Shown here: positions 9,536 through 21,314 of the stretch, piece after piece
Position numbering within the stretch: position 1 is the first letter of the stretch
How the letters are laid out: every line of letters begins with the position of its first letter
Assembly (NCBI RefSeq): GCF_023330665.1
Contig: NZ_CP097127.1
Span: forward strand, 3,394,292 to 3,458,291
Origin: Conexibacter sp. S30A1
GTDB lineage: Bacteria; Actinomycetota; Thermoleophilia; Solirubrobacterales; Solirubrobacteraceae
DNA: 64,000 nt
Reading direction: 5' to 3'
Program-made: the position numbers and the translations under genes
Notes under the pieces: generated by a model
Database searches by the model: none
What the model was told of the DNA's origin: nothing
What the model saw: the letters and a program-made list of their open reading frames with translations, nothing else

Positions 9536-9649
9536 GTGAAAGTACGACCGTCGGTCAAGCCGATGTGCGAAAAATGCAAGATCATCCGCCGTCACGGGCG
9601 TGTCCTGGTGATCTGCTCCAACCCGCGACATAAACAGCGGCAGGGCTGA
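9536..9649 (+). CDS. rpmJ: 50S ribosomal protein L36, zinc-binding type (bL36)
   Basis: 37 residues, translated by eye: [20 protein letters not shown]... with C11, C14, C27 and H32 as the zinc ligands, so it is the C+ type. GTG start. It lies seven bases... upstream of rpsM, in the conserved order. Complete and of standard length. Confidence 0.97.
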   Translation: MKVRPSVKPMCEKCKIIRRHGRVLVICSNPRHKQRQG

Positions 9650-9653
9650 GAGC

Positions 9654-10037
9654 ATGGCGCGCATTGCCGGAGTCAACATCCCGCTCAACAAGCGTGTCGA
9701 GATCGGTCTGACCTACATCTACGGCATCGGCCGTCCGACCTCCAATCGCCTGCTGGCGGAGCTCGGGATCGAGCCCGATCGCAAGGTCAGGGACCTCACC
9801 GAGGACGAGGTCGTGAAACTGCGCGACCTGATCGACAAATCGGCGGTCGTCGAGGGTGACCTCCGTCGCGAACGCTCCCAGAACATCAAACGCCTGCAGG
9901 AGATCGGCTGCTACCGCGGCCTGCGCCATCGGCGCGGCCTGCCTGTGCATGGCCAGAACACAAAGACCAACGCGCGTACACGCAAGGGCCCGAAGCGCAT
10001 GCAGGTGGCCGGCAAGAAGAAGGCAGGTAAGAAGTAG
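9654..10037 (+). CDS. rpsM: 30S ribosomal protein S13 (uS13)
   Basis: 127 residues. It starts [26 protein letters not shown] and ends with the conserved [22 protein letters not shown]. uS13 contacts P-site tRNA and forms bridges to the 50S. The start is four bases after the rpmJ stop. Confidence 0.97.
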   Translation: MARIAGVNIPLNKRVEIGLTYIYGIGRPTSNRLLAELGIEPDRKVRDLTEDEVVKLRDLIDKSAVVEGDLRRERSQNIKRLQEIGCYRGLRHRRGLPVHGQNTKTNARTRKGPKRMQVAGKKKAGKK

Positions 10038-10040
10038 CCA

Positions 10041-10439
10041 ATGAGCCCCGCTCCCCGTAGGCCGCAGCGAGGCCGCCGTCGCGTTCGCAAGAACATTCCC
10101 GTCGGCCAAGCGCACATCAAGACCTCGTTCAACAACACCATCGTGTCGCTGACTGACCGCGAGGGCAACGTGATTGCCTGGGAGTCGGCCGGCGGCGCTG
10201 GCTTCAAGGGTTCGCGCAAGTCCACGCCCTTCGCCGCGCAGGTGACGGCCGATGCGGCCGCACGCAAGGGCATTGAGCACGGCCTGCAGAAGGTCGAAGT
10301 CTTCGTCAAGGGTCCTGGGTCGGGGCGCGAGACGGCGATCCGCTCGCTCCAGGCTGCGGGCTTGGAGGTCACCGGCGTCAAGGACGTCACGCCGCAAGCG
10401 CACAACGGCTGCCGTCCCCGCAAGCGCAGGAGGGTTTAG
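10041..10439 (+). CDS. rpsK: 30S ribosomal protein S11 (uS11)
   Basis: 132 residues. The [16 protein letters not shown] motif near residue 27 and the C-terminal [11 protein letters not shown] tail identify uS11, part of the mRNA exit platform. Three bases after rpsM. Confidence 0.97.
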   Translation: MSPAPRRPQRGRRRVRKNIPVGQAHIKTSFNNTIVSLTDREGNVIAWESAGGAGFKGSRKSTPFAAQVTADAAARKGIEHGLQKVEVFVKGPGSGRETAIRSLQAAGLEVTGVKDVTPQAHNGCRPRKRRRV

Positions 10440-10443
10440 GAGC

Positions 10444-11064
10444 ATGGCTAGAGACACTGGACCGCAGTGCAAGCAGTGCCGGCGCGAGGGGCAGAAACTG
10501 TTCCTCAAGGGCGAGCGCTGTCTGACCGACAAGTGCGGCGTCGAGCGTCGCGGGTATCCGCCGGGCGAGCACGGCCGCGGGCGTCAGAAGCAGAGCGAGT
10601 ACCGTCTGCAGCTGCGCGAGAAGCAGAAGGCCAAGCGCTACTACGGCGTGCTCGAGAGGCAGTTCCGGATCTACTACGAGAAGGCCTCCCGCCAGCCCGG
10701 TATCACCGGTGAGAACCTGCTGCGCACGCTCGAGTGCCGTTTTGACAACGTGCTCGTGCGGCTTGGCTTCGCGGCCTCGCGACGCCAGGCCAGGCAGCTG
10801 ATCCTGCACGGGCACTGGACGATCAACGGTCGCCGGGTGAACATACCGAGCTACCAGATGCGCGACGGCGATGTCATTGCGATCGCGGCCAGCTCGTCTG
10901 CCACCCAGCTGATCCGCGACGCGACCGAGCTCACCGGCCAGGTTCCCGCCTGGCTGCAGGCCGATCACGACTCGCTGACGGCGAAGGTGCTCCGACGGCC
11001 GGAACGGCGAGAGATCGCGGCTCCGGTGCAGGAGCAGCTGATCGTCGAGCTGTACTCGAAGTAA
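10444..11064 (+). CDS. rpsD: 30S ribosomal protein S4, zinc-binding type (uS4)
   Basis: 206 residues. The ATG at 10444 gives the conserved M-A-R-D-T-G-P start. C-K-Q-C-R-R-E-G followed by C-L-T-D-K-C forms a zinc site (C+ type), and an S4 RNA-binding domain follows (R-L-D-N/F-D-N-V-L-V-R-L-G-F-A-A-S-R-R-Q-A-R-Q). It nucleates 30S assembly. Confidence 0.97.
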   Translation: MARDTGPQCKQCRREGQKLFLKGERCLTDKCGVERRGYPPGEHGRGRQKQSEYRLQLREKQKAKRYYGVLERQFRIYYEKASRQPGITGENLLRTLECRFDNVLVRLGFAASRRQARQLILHGHWTINGRRVNIPSYQMRDGDVIAIAASSSATQLIRDATELTGQVPAWLQADHDSLTAKVLRRPERREIAAPVQEQLIVELYSK

Positions 11065-11168
11065 ACAACCTTTCCCTGCCGCGTGCGGGTGGCGCAGCCG
11101 CCACGCGCGCGGCCTCGAAGCGCCGGTCTGCGGGCCGGCACCAGAACCCACGATGCTAGGAACGCGCG

Positions 11169-12152
11169 ATGCTTGACTTCCAAGTCCCCCGAATCACCAG
11201 CGAGTCAGTCGAAGAGAACCGCGGCTCTTTCACGATCGAGCCGCTCGACCGCGGCTTCGGCTACACGTTCGGCAACTCGTTGCGGCGCGTGCTGCTCTCG
11301 TCGCTGGCTGGCGCGGCGGTCACGAGTGTGAGGATTGAGGGTGTCGCGCACGAGTTCTCCACGATCAAGGGTGTCAAGGAGGACGTCACCGACATCGTCC
11401 TGAACCTGAAGGGGATCGTGTGCCGGATGCACTCCGATGCCAGCGAGGTCGAGGCGCCACTGGTCGTCAGCGGCCCCGGCGAGATCACCGCCAAGGACAT
11501 CGATCTGCCCTCCGGTGTCGAGATCCTCAATCCCGACGCGCACATCGCCACGCTCGAGAAGCAGACCAAGCTCGAGGTCTACCTCACGATCGGGCGCGGC
11601 CGTGGCTACCGCCCCGCCGAGGAGAACAAGTCGCCTGACCAACCCATCGGCGTGATCCCGATCGACTCGATCTTCTCGCCGGTGCGACGCGTCGCCTACA
11701 ACGTCGAGCAGGCGCGCGTGGGGCAGCGGACCGACTTTGACAAGCTCACGCTCGACATCGAGACCGACGGCTCGATCGACCCGCACGCCGCGCTCCGCGA
11801 AGCGGCCGAGATCCTGATCTCGCAGCTGGCGATCTTCACCGACGCTGAGCGCGTGATCGAGCTGCGCGACAGTCACACGAGCGGCATCCTCGACACCGGA
11901 CTGGCCGGAATCGACGCGTTGCACGGTGTTGGCGGCCGCGCGCCGAGCGCGATGGACGACATCCTGATCGAGGAGCTCGAGCTTGGCGTGCGCTCCTATA
12001 ACTGCCTGAAGCGCGCCGGGATCCAGACAGTGGGAGACCTCGTGTCCCGCAGCGAGGGTGAGCTCAACGCGATCCCGAACTTCGGCAAGAAGTCGATCGA
12101 CGAGGTCATCGAGACCCTGCAGGCACGCGGCCTCACGCTGCGCGACGGCTAA
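11169..12152 (+). CDS. rpoA: DNA-directed RNA polymerase subunit alpha
   Basis: 327 residues. N-terminal dimerisation domain ([25 protein letters not shown]) and C-terminal domain ([14 protein letters not shown] near residue 275, then N-F-G-K-K-S). Full-length alpha subunit in its usual place between rpsD and rplQ. The ~100-base spacer before it is GC-rich and may hold an internal promoter. Confidence 0.98.
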   Translation: MLDFQVPRITSESVEENRGSFTIEPLDRGFGYTFGNSLRRVLLSSLAGAAVTSVRIEGVAHEFSTIKGVKEDVTDIVLNLKGIVCRMHSDASEVEAPLVVSGPGEITAKDIDLPSGVEILNPDAHIATLEKQTKLEVYLTIGRGRGYRPAEENKSPDQPIGVIPIDSIFSPVRRVAYNVEQARVGQRTDFDKLTLDIETDGSIDPHAALREAAEILISQLAIFTDAERVIELRDSHTSGILDTGLAGIDALHGVGGRAPSAMDDILIEELELGVRSYNCLKRAGIQTVGDLVSRSEGELNAIPNFGKKSIDEVIETLQARGLTLRDG

Positions 12153-12180
12153 GCTATCGCGAGTCACAAGGACCTATTCC

Positions 12181-12534
12181 ATGCGTCACCAACGAAACCG
12201 ATACCAGCTCTCGCGCAGCTCCGCACACCGTAAGTCGCTGCTGATGAACCTCTCCAAGGAAGTCATCGAGCATGAGCGCATCGAGACGACCGAGGCCAAG
12301 GCCAAGGCCGTCAAGCCCGAGCTCGAGAAGCTCATCACGCTCGCCAAGCGCGGTGACCTCCACGCCCGCCGGCAGGCTCTGTCGGCGCTCGGCCAGGACA
12401 AGTTCGCGGTCTACAAGCTCTTCGAGGAGGTTGCGCCGCGCTACAGCGCTCGTGATGGCGGCTACACCCGCATCCTCAAGCTCGGGCCACGGCGCTCGGA
12501 CTCGACCGAGATGGTCCTGCTCGAGCTGGTCTGA
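12181..12534 (+). CDS. rplQ: 50S ribosomal protein L17 (bL17)
   Basis: 117 residues, starting [17 protein letters not shown], so the ATG at 12181 (with AAGGAC upstream) is chosen over longer in-frame openings. The family motif I-x-T-T-x-A-K-A-K is present near residue 35. It lines the exit tunnel. Last ribosomal gene of the block. Confidence 0.97.
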   Translation: MRHQRNRYQLSRSSAHRKSLLMNLSKEVIEHERIETTEAKAKAVKPELEKLITLAKRGDLHARRQALSALGQDKFAVYKLFEEVAPRYSARDGGYTRILKLGPRRSDSTEMVLLELV

Positions 12535-12625
12535 CCGGCGCCGGCTAGCGCTGGTCACCGCTCACGGGAGCGGAGCGAGGCGGTCGGACAGGCGCGCAGA
12601 CGCGCCGTGCCGCGATACTGCGCCG

Positions 12626-13375
12626 GTGAGCGCCAGGCTGACGATCGAATACGACGGCACGAACTTCGCGGGCTGGGCCGCCCAGCCAGGCCAGCGGACC
12701 GTCCAGGCTGAGCTCGAGCGCGCGCTGCAGACTGTGCTGCGCCACCCGGTGGCGCTCACGGTGGCCGGGCGCACCGACGCCGGTGTGCACGCCAGCGCTC
12801 AGGTCGCCTCCCATGCAGGTGAGGCTGCCCCGCTGGGCAGCCTCAACGCCCTGCTGCCGGCCGACGTGGCGGTCATCGCCTCCGAGCCCGCGGCCGAAGG
12901 CTTTGATGCGCGACGCGACTGCACCTCGCGCGCCTACCGCTACCGCGTCCTGGCGCGGCCGGCACGGCCGGCACTCGATCGCGCGCGAACGCTGCACTGG
13001 CGCTACCCAATCGACCGCGCGGCGCTCGAGGCGTGCGCGGCGCTGCTGGTCGGCACGCATGACTTCCGCGCGTTCACGCCGGCCGACACCTACCACGTGC
13101 GCTTCGAGCGCGACGTCTACGCGGCGCGGTGGCTGGTCACGGAGCACGACGTGCTGGAGTTCTGGATCGAGGCTGACACCTTCATGCGCCACATGAACCG
13201 CGTGCTCGTCGGCACGATGCTGGAGGTCGCTCGCGGCCGACGATCGCTCGAGCAGTTCGGGCGGCTGCTGGACGGCGCCCCGCGGGCGCAGGCTGGCCCC
13301 ACGGCCCCCGCGTGCGGCCTCTGCTTCGCCGGCGCCGGCTACGGCGGCCGGCGGCTGCTCAGCCGGCCGGGCTGA
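12626..13375 (+). CDS. truA: tRNA pseudouridine(38-40) synthase
   Basis: 249 residues. G-R-T-D-A-G-V-H-A near residue 48 contains the catalytic Asp. It converts U38-U40 in the anticodon arm to pseudouridine. The GTG at 12626 precedes the conserved R-L-T-I-E-Y-D-G-T-N-F-x-G-W; a longer in-frame opening overlaps rplQ and is not used. GATACT six bases before the GTG may be a leaderless -10. The 3' end overlaps the convergent LprI-like gene by ~17 bases. Confidence 0.95.
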   Translation: MSARLTIEYDGTNFAGWAAQPGQRTVQAELERALQTVLRHPVALTVAGRTDAGVHASAQVASHAGEAAPLGSLNALLPADVAVIASEPAAEGFDARRDCTSRAYRYRVLARPARPALDRARTLHWRYPIDRAALEACAALLVGTHDFRAFTPADTYHVRFERDVYAARWLVTEHDVLEFWIEADTFMRHMNRVLVGTMLEVARGRRSLEQFGRLLDGAPRAQAGPTAPACGLCFAGAGYGGRRLLSRPG

Positions 13376-13826
13376 GCGCGACCAGCGCGCTGCGCAGATC
13401 CCTGACGTGCGAGCTGTCGATCGAAACCAGGCAGTTGGCGTAGGCCACAGGCTGGACGCTGCCGCCCGCATAGATCGAAGCCTCGCTCGTGCACTCCGCG
13501 TCGCGGTAGCCCAACCAGTCCGTGGTGGCCCGGATGAACGCCAGCCGGCCGGAGGTGCCGAGTCGGGCAAACGCCTTCGCGTTGAGCGTGTCGATCGTCC
13601 TGTCGATGCTCAGCACCCGGTGTTCGGCGCAGCCCTCGATCTGCAGCGTGGTACGGGGGTTCTTGGGGCAGTGAAGGAGCGTGAAGTGCTCGTGCACCAG
13701 CGGCGGTGCGATACGCGTCTTGGCCTGGCTGCCCGCGGGGGCGAGCAGCGTCAGGGCGAGCGCGACTGCGCAGGCGGTCAGGGCACCGCCGAGTGCCGTG
13801 GCCATGGGGAACCGTCGTAGCAACAT
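13359..13826 (-). CDS. Secreted LprI-like protein (lysozyme-inhibitor LprI/DUF1311 type domain)
   Basis: 155 residues from the ATG at 13826. The N-terminus is a clear signal peptide (basic residues, hydrophobic stretch, S-Q-A-K). The mature part has the DUF1311 pattern: C-A-E-H ... I-D-R-T-I-D-T-L-N ... F-I-R-A-T-T-D-W-L-G-Y-R-D-A-E-C ... C-L. Three Cys-containing stretches suggest disulfides. Two further upstream starts are open (to 13859); 13826 is preferred because it gives the best signal peptide and has TTAGAT eight bases upstream. Whether it inhibits lysozyme is not shown by the sequence. Confidence 0.75.
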   Translation of the reverse strand: MLLRRFPMATALGGALTACAVALALTLLAPAGSQAKTRIAPPLVHEHFTLLHCPKNPRTTLQIEGCAEHRVLSIDRTIDTLNAKAFARLGTSGRLAFIRATTDWLGYRDAECTSEASIYAGGSVQPVAYANCLVSIDSSHVRDLRSALVALSPAG

Positions 13827-13894
13827 GCACGACCATCTAAGCAACCCGCGCGGCGGCACATCGGCCCGCCGCCGCGCGCTCTAGCCTTGGTGTC

Positions 13895-16791
<2,897 letters not shown>

Positions 16792-16814
16792 TGATGAGGG
16801 GGCTAATCGAGAGG

Positions 16815-16835
16815 TAGCAAATGATTTGCTAGCAT
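16815..16835 (+). promoter_or_regulatory. MarR-type operator overlapping a leaderless promoter
   Basis: A perfect 7-bp inverted repeat, TAGCAAA-TGA-TTTGCTA (16815-16831), overlaps a TAGCAT -10-like hexamer (16830-16835) that ends exactly 7 bases before the ATG of the efflux gene. This geometry fits repression by the MarR protein encoded just downstream. Confidence 0.65.
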
Positions 16836-16842
16836 CACTTAT

Positions 16843-18348
16843 ATGACAGAGACATTGAGCGCAGCCGCCTTCGAGGCGCAAGACACAGACCGCATTCCCC
16901 GCCACGTCTGGATCATCTCCGGTGTGGCCATGCTCGGGGCCGTGATGTCGATCCTGGACACGACGATCGTCAACGTGGCGCTCGCCACGCTCGGCAAGCA
17001 GCTGCACTCGAGCCTCGCCAACATCCAGTGGGTGATCACCGGCTACATGCTCGCGCTGGCCGCGGTCATCCCGGTCACCGGCTGGGCATCCCGGCGCTTC
17101 GGCGCCAAGCCGCTGTTCCTGATCTCGCTGACGCTGTTCACGCTGGGCTCACTGATGTGCGGGCTCTCGACCTCCGCCACCGAGCTGATCTTCTTCCGCG
17201 TGCTGCAGGGCGTTGGTGGCGGCATGATCATGCCGCTCGCGCAGATCCTGATGGCTGATGCCGCCGGCCCCAGGCGGATGGGGCGGGTGATGGCGCTCGT
17301 CGCGGTGCCGATGATGCTCGCGCCGACGCTTGGACCGCTGATCGGCGGTGTCCTCATCCAGACCCTGAGCTGGCACTGGATCTTCTTCGTGAACATCGTG
17401 GTCGGCGCCTTCGCCATCCCGCTCTCGTTCAGGCTGCTGCCCTCGCCGGCGCGCGCGCAGCGGACGACCGAGACGCTTGACTTCCTCGGTCTTGCGCTGA
17501 TGTCCACCGGGCTCGTCGGCATCACCTATGGCCTCGCGGAGGCCGGCACCTATGGGAGTTTCAACAACACCCACGTGTGGCTGCCGGTCGGGGTCGGAGT
17601 GGTGCTCGTAGCCGCCTTCGTGCTGCACGCCCTGCGGATCAAGAGCCCGTTGCTGGACCTCCATCTCTACCGGCGCCTGCACTTCTCGGCGGCATCGATC
17701 GTGATGTTCGCGCTTGGCGCGGCCGTGTTTGGCGCGATGATCCTGATGCCGCTCTACTGGCAGGAGCTGCGCGGCTACAACGTGATCGATACAGGACTGC
17801 TGACCGGCCCGCAGGGTCTCGGGATGGCGGTCACGATGCCGCTCGCGGCGCGTTTGACCGACCGCTACGGCGGTGGGCCGGTGGCGCTCGTTGGCGTGAC
17901 CGCGACGGCTGTGCTGACCGTGCCCTTCGGGCTGATCGGCGCCCACACCTCGGTGGTCCTGCTCTGCTTTGCGATGTTCATGCGCGGTGCGGGCATGGGC
18001 GCGAGCTTCATGCCGGCGATGACGGCCGCGTTCGCGGCGCTCGACCGCAGCGAGGTCGCGGACGCCACCCCGCAGCTCAATGTGCTCAACCGCGTGGGTG
18101 GATCCGTCGGCACGACGATCCTCGCGGTGGTGCTGGCCAACGCCGAGCGCGGTGTGCACACGGCCGCCGGTGCGGCATCAGCCTACGGCACCGCCTTCTG
18201 GTGGTCGGTGGGGATCGCCGCGCTGGCGGTGATCCCGTGTGTGGTGCTGATGCGGGCCGAGCGCGGCGCGCGCATCGCGGCGCCCGCCGGTGAGAATCCA
18301 GATCGCATCGCGATCTCGAGCGGTGCCGTGGCGGAGGCGCTCGCATGA
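16843..18348 (+). CDS. MFS drug:H+ antiporter, DHA2/EmrB-QacA type
   Basis: 501 residues with about 14 hydrophobic segments. Motifs: L-D-T-T-I-V-N-V-A-L in TM1 (motif D1), G-W-A-S-R-R-F-G-A-K in the first cytosolic loop (motif A) and R-V-L-Q-G-V-G-G-G in TM4. Probably exports small toxic organics. Its stop overlaps the start of a MarR regulator gene (ATGA), and a palindromic operator sits at its promoter, so it is likely repressed by that regulator and induced by a ligand. Confidence 0.9.
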   Translation: MTETLSAAAFEAQDTDRIPRHVWIISGVAMLGAVMSILDTTIVNVALATLGKQLHSSLANIQWVITGYMLALAAVIPVTGWASRRFGAKPLFLISLTLFTLGSLMCGLSTSATELIFFRVLQGVGGGMIMPLAQILMADAAGPRRMGRVMALVAVPMMLAPTLGPLIGGVLIQTLSWHWIFFVNIVVGAFAIPLSFRLLPSPARAQRTTETLDFLGLALMSTGLVGITYGLAEAGTYGSFNNTHVWLPVGVGVVLVAAFVLHALRIKSPLLDLHLYRRLHFSAASIVMFALGAAVFGAMILMPLYWQELRGYNVIDTGLLTGPQGLGMAVTMPLAARLTDRYGGGPVALVGVTATAVLTVPFGLIGAHTSVVLLCFAMFMRGAGMGASFMPAMTAAFAALDRSEVADATPQLNVLNRVGGSVGTTILAVVLANAERGVHTAAGAASAYGTAFWWSVGIAALAVIPCVVLMRAERGARIAAPAGENPDRIAISSGAVAEALA

Positions 18349-18899
18349 GCGATGGTGCGCCCTCTGCCGGGGCCGAGAGTCCGGTGACGGGCGGGAACGC
18401 CGGCGGCCCAGCGGGGCCGCCGGCGGGAGTGGGCGCCTTCTACGACCCTGAGACAGCCAGCGGTCGGCTCGGGTTGGCCTTCAAGCGGGCGATGGTCGCG
18501 GTGCGCAGGCTGCGCGGGCGCGAGACGCAGCGAGCGGGGCAGATCAGCTATGCCCAGTACGGCCTCCTGCACGGGCTCGCCGGCGCCTGTGAACGCTCAG
18601 CTCGGGAGCTGGCCGAGCAGACCGATCTCTCGGCGTCAACCGTTGCCCAGATGCTCGAGCACCTGGAGGCCGCCGGTCTCGTGCGCCGCACGCGCTCTGA
18701 TCAGGACCGACGGGTCGTGCTGTCGGTTTTGACCGAGCGTGGCGCGGAGCTCGTCGGCGAGCGTCAGCGCCGGCTCGACGCGCACTGGCGCGGCGCTCTG
18801 GCCAGCTTCTCCGAGGAGGAGCTCAGTACGGCGGCCGCCGTGCTCGAGCGGATCGCCTCGGTGTTCGACTCGCTCTCCAGCGACGACCTCGACACCTGA
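18345..18899 (+). CDS. MarR-family transcriptional regulator
   Basis: 184 residues. A low-complexity Gly/Ala/Pro N-terminus (~40 residues) is followed by a winged-helix MarR core: A-R-E-L-A-E-Q-T-D-L-S-A-S-T-V-A-Q-M-L-E-H-L-E-A-A-G-L-V-R-R ... D-Q-D-R-R-V-V-L-S-V-L-T. Translationally coupled to the efflux gene and expected to repress the operon through the inverted repeat at 16815. Confidence 0.9.
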   Translation: MSDGAPSAGAESPVTGGNAGGPAGPPAGVGAFYDPETASGRLGLAFKRAMVAVRRLRGRETQRAGQISYAQYGLLHGLAGACERSARELAEQTDLSASTVAQMLEHLEAAGLVRRTRSDQDRRVVLSVLTERGAELVGERQRRLDAHWRGALASFSEEELSTAAAVLERIASVFDSLSSDDLDT

Positions 18900-18908
18900 G
18901 GCGAGGCG

Positions 18909-20333
18909 CTAGCCGCGATACTCGGCGAGCGCCGCGCCTGCCCTGTCCTCCCGCTGGTGGCCGGCGGCGGGGTTGCTCAGGCCGTTCATGAAGAAGGCGA
19001 AGACCAGCTGGTGGCCGTTGGCGGCGCGGCAGTAGCCGACGAGATTGGCCACATCGTGCAGGGTCCCGTCCTTGCCGCGGCAGTTGTTGACCGCCGGCGT
19101 GCCGACCATCTGGTAGCGCCAGGTGCCACGGACGCCCGCGATCGCCAGCGAGTCGAAGAACGCTGGCTGGTCGCGCATCTCGCGTAGCAGGAGCACGATC
19201 TGGCGGGCGCTGGTGCGGTCGTAGCGCGACAGCCCGGAGCCATCGTCCAAGCGCGGGTGCAGGCCGAACGTGGCGCCGATGAAGCGGCGCACGACGGCTG
19301 CCCCGCGTGCGGTGCTGCCGCCCCCGCCGAGTTGCGCGCCGATGTCCTTGAGCAGTGTCTCGGCAAAGAAGTTGTCCGAGGGGCTGTTGGTGAGCGCCAT
19401 CAGCTGCGCCAGGTTTGGCGAGCTCTCGCTGGCAAGTTGTGTGGCTGTGGGTGGGGTGCGTCCGGTCCCGATGCTCGTGCTCGGCGCGACCCGCACGCCG
19501 TCAGCCCGCAGCGCGGCGGCGAACGCCTGCGCCGCAAACAGCGGCGGGTTTGCCTGAAGCTGATCCTCTTGGAGATTGGTGAAGCCGGCGTCGTAGGAGA
19601 GCGCGCTGAGTTCGCCCTCCACCGCGAGGTTGGCGCGGTAGCCGGTGGCGGGCGTGCCGCGCAGCGAATCGAAGTAGGAATCGTCGCCGACGATCCGGCC
19701 CTGGATGCGGGTGATGCCCAACGCGCGGATGTCTGCGGCGAGCTTCTGCACGGTGGCACCCGTGCCATACATCTCCTGGTCGAAGGTGGTTGAACCGAAC
19801 GTCGGATCACCGCCGCCGCGCAGGTAGAGCGTGCCGATCAGGGTGCCCGCGGAGGTGAGCCTGCCGTTGCCGTACACGCGGGTCTGGAAGGTGGCCTTGG
19901 GCCCGAGTTCGAGCAGCGCCGTGGTCGTGGTCCAGAGCTTCTCAACCGAGGCGGGTAGGCGCGGCGTGTTGTCGTTGTAGGCCCAGAGCGTGCGGTTTGT
20001 CGTCATGTCCACGACCAGCCCGCTGCTGCTCCCGGGCCCGCTGGAGATGTCGGCCCGCAGCTTGTGCTGCAAGGCGTTCAGTGCAGTTGACGGCGGGGCC
20101 GGCGGCGGTGGCACGTCCGAGCGTCGGCCGATCCCTTGCGGCAGCGGCAGCTCCGCGCGCTGGGTGGTCGAGCCTGTTGGGACCGTTGCCACCTGAGTCG
20201 TTGTGCCGGTGGCGGGATTGGCTGCGTCTGCGCGTTGGCCTCCTGTTAGAGCAAAGCCCCCCGCGGCCAGGAGCGTGGCACAGGTGACCGTGGCAATCGC
20301 GACTATCGGCTGGCGTACGGATCCAGGGGGCAT
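18909..20333 (-). CDS. D-alanyl-D-alanine carboxypeptidase/endopeptidase, PBP4 (DacB, S13) type
   Basis: 474 residues, secreted. An N-terminal hydrophobic signal is followed by a Thr/Pro-rich linker. Catalytic motifs: S-x-x-K in P-A-S-V-E-K, S-x-N in S-P-S-D-N-F-F-A-E, and K-D-G-T in C-R-G-K-D-G-T-L at the place of the usual K-T-G. The enzyme trims peptidoglycan cross-links or stem peptides. K-D-G instead of K-T-G is a mild deviation seen in some S13 proteins. Confidence 0.9.
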   Translation of the reverse strand: MPPGSVRQPIVAIATVTCATLLAAGGFALTGGQRADAANPATGTTTQVATVPTGSTTQRAELPLPQGIGRRSDVPPPPAPPSTALNALQHKLRADISSGPGSSSGLVVDMTTNRTLWAYNDNTPRLPASVEKLWTTTTALLELGPKATFQTRVYGNGRLTSAGTLIGTLYLRGGGDPTFGSTTFDQEMYGTGATVQKLAADIRALGITRIQGRIVGDDSYFDSLRGTPATGYRANLAVEGELSALSYDAGFTNLQEDQLQANPPLFAAQAFAAALRADGVRVAPSTSIGTGRTPPTATQLASESSPNLAQLMALTNSPSDNFFAETLLKDIGAQLGGGGSTARGAAVVRRFIGATFGLHPRLDDGSGLSRYDRTSARQIVLLLREMRDQPAFFDSLAIAGVRGTWRYQMVGTPAVNNCRGKDGTLHDVANLVGYCRAANGHQLVFAFFMNGLSNPAAGHQREDRAGAALAEYRG

Positions 20334-20347
20334 CTGACTATCAAACC

Positions 20348-20392
20348 ACGCGGGGCGAAACGACGCGGGGCGAAACGACGCGGGGCGAAACG
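20348..20392. repeat. Three tandem copies of a 15-bp unit upstream of dacB-like gene
   Basis: The unit ACGCGGGGCGAAACG is repeated three times without change (20348-20362, 20363-20377, 20378-20392) in the promoter-proximal region of the carboxypeptidase gene, followed by a partial unit. It could be a binding-site array or simple slippage product. Confidence 0.8.
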
Positions 20393-20559
20393 ACGCGCCG
20401 CCTGAAGGCGAGTCTGCGTCATAGACGTCATCGTGTTGACTCGCGCTGTGCAGGCGGCGCTGCGCCCCTGGCTGGGGCGCCTAAGCTGGCTGATCGTTCT
20501 CGGCGCGCCCCCGGCGGCGCGCTTGGTGTCCGTGATTGGCCGGTGAACCCTCCTGTGCG

Positions 20560-20742
20560 CTAGACGCTGAGAGCTTGGCGGGTGCCGACATCGGCCAGCT
20601 CCCGCATGTTGGAGCTGAACAGGGTTTTGTCGATCTTTCCGTGGAAGATCGGGATACCCCACTCGACGCACTTAGCGATCACTTCCGAGCGTTCAAGTCC
20701 GGACTCTCGTGCGAGTTCGCTAGGCGTCAGGTGATTAGCCAT
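20560..20742 (-). CDS. Small helix-turn-helix-like protein
   Basis: 60 residues: M-A-N-H-L-T-P-S-E-L-A-R-E-S-G-L-E-R-S-E-V-I-A-K-C, a plausible N-terminal helix-turn-helix (MerR/Xre-like or IF2-N-like), then W-G-I-P-I-F-H-G-K-I-D-K. It has a strong ribosome-binding site (AAGGAGG, 9 bases before the ATG) and an AT-rich patch upstream, which support a real gene. Specific role unknown. Confidence 0.65.
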   Translation of the reverse strand: MANHLTPSELARESGLERSEVIAKCVEWGIPIFHGKIDKTLFSSNMRELADVGTRQALSV

Positions 20743-20920
20743 TGGACCCTGCCTCCTTGTGACGATCAGTACATGGACTAATTATTGCGCCTTGCCCAGA
20801 CGGACGCAACCGGACGTCGACGCGGTTTGACGTTGAGCGGAGGGCGCGTGGCGCGCAGGCCACCGCGCAACGCCGCCCAAGGCAGTGCCCGCGCGGCGCG
20901 CGTGCCACAATGGGTCAACT

Positions 20921-20994
20921 CGGGGCGTGGCGCAGCCTGGTAGCGCGCACCGTTCGGGTCGGTGAGGTCCCCGGTTCGAATCCGGGCGCCCCGA
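20921..20994 (+). tRNA. tRNA-Pro (anticodon CGG)
   Basis: Full cloverleaf: acceptor stem CGGGGCG/CGCCCCG with discriminator A, D arm GCGC-AGCCTGGTA-GCGC, anticodon stem CACCG/CGGTG with loop TTCGGGT (anticodon CGG at 20955-20957), and T arm CCCGG-TTCGAAT-CCGGG. CCA is not encoded. Confidence 0.97.
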
Positions 20995-21005
20995 TAACTA
21001 TCACA

Positions 21006-21063
21006 CCAGGCCCGCAGCGTCATCCCTCCAGGCTGGGAGCCTTTTCGGTCGCTGCGGGCCTGG
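21006..21063. repeat. 14-bp perfect inverted repeat downstream of tRNA-Pro
   Basis: CCAGGCCCGCAGCG (21006-21019) and its exact complement (21050-21063) flank a 30-base loop that itself contains a short CTCC/GGAG stem. It would form a strong RNA hairpin 12 bases after the tRNA and may be a terminator or processing signal, though there is no U-tract. Confidence 0.8.
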
Positions 21064-21211
21064 GCGTGAGCCGCCTCAGGCCCAACCGGCGTCGCCAGGG
21101 CGCATCATCGCGCAAGGGGTTGGTTGCAAGGGGTCGGTGGGCCGCGCCCAACAGGTGATCGCGGGGTCGAGCGCGTTGTGAACGCCGCCGCCCAGTACCC
21201 CCCGTGCGTTC

Positions 21212-21253
21212 TTTGTGAGTTTGACCACCAGATCTGGTGGTCAAACTCACAAA
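21212..21253. repeat. 42-bp perfect palindrome
   Basis: Both halves (21 bp, left half starting TTTGTGAGTTTGACC, centre GATC at 21231-21234) match without a mismatch or spacer. It lies downstream of the minus-strand hydrolase remnant. The most likely ordinary role is a bidirectional transcription terminator. Confidence 0.9.
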
Positions 21254-21314
21254 CTTCACAGTGGGGGGAGCGCTCACAGCGGCGCGGCCCGTCTCAAGCA
21301 CCCCGGCGGCCAGC

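Larger units (their letters stand above)
20995..21314. other. 320-base spacer with two large inverted repeats, no gene
   Basis: Between tRNA-Pro and the truncated hydrolase gene there is no convincing reading frame. The spacer holds a 14-bp perfect inverted repeat with a 30-base loop (21006-21063) and a 42-bp uninterrupted palindrome (21212-21253), each listed separately. Confidence 0.7.
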
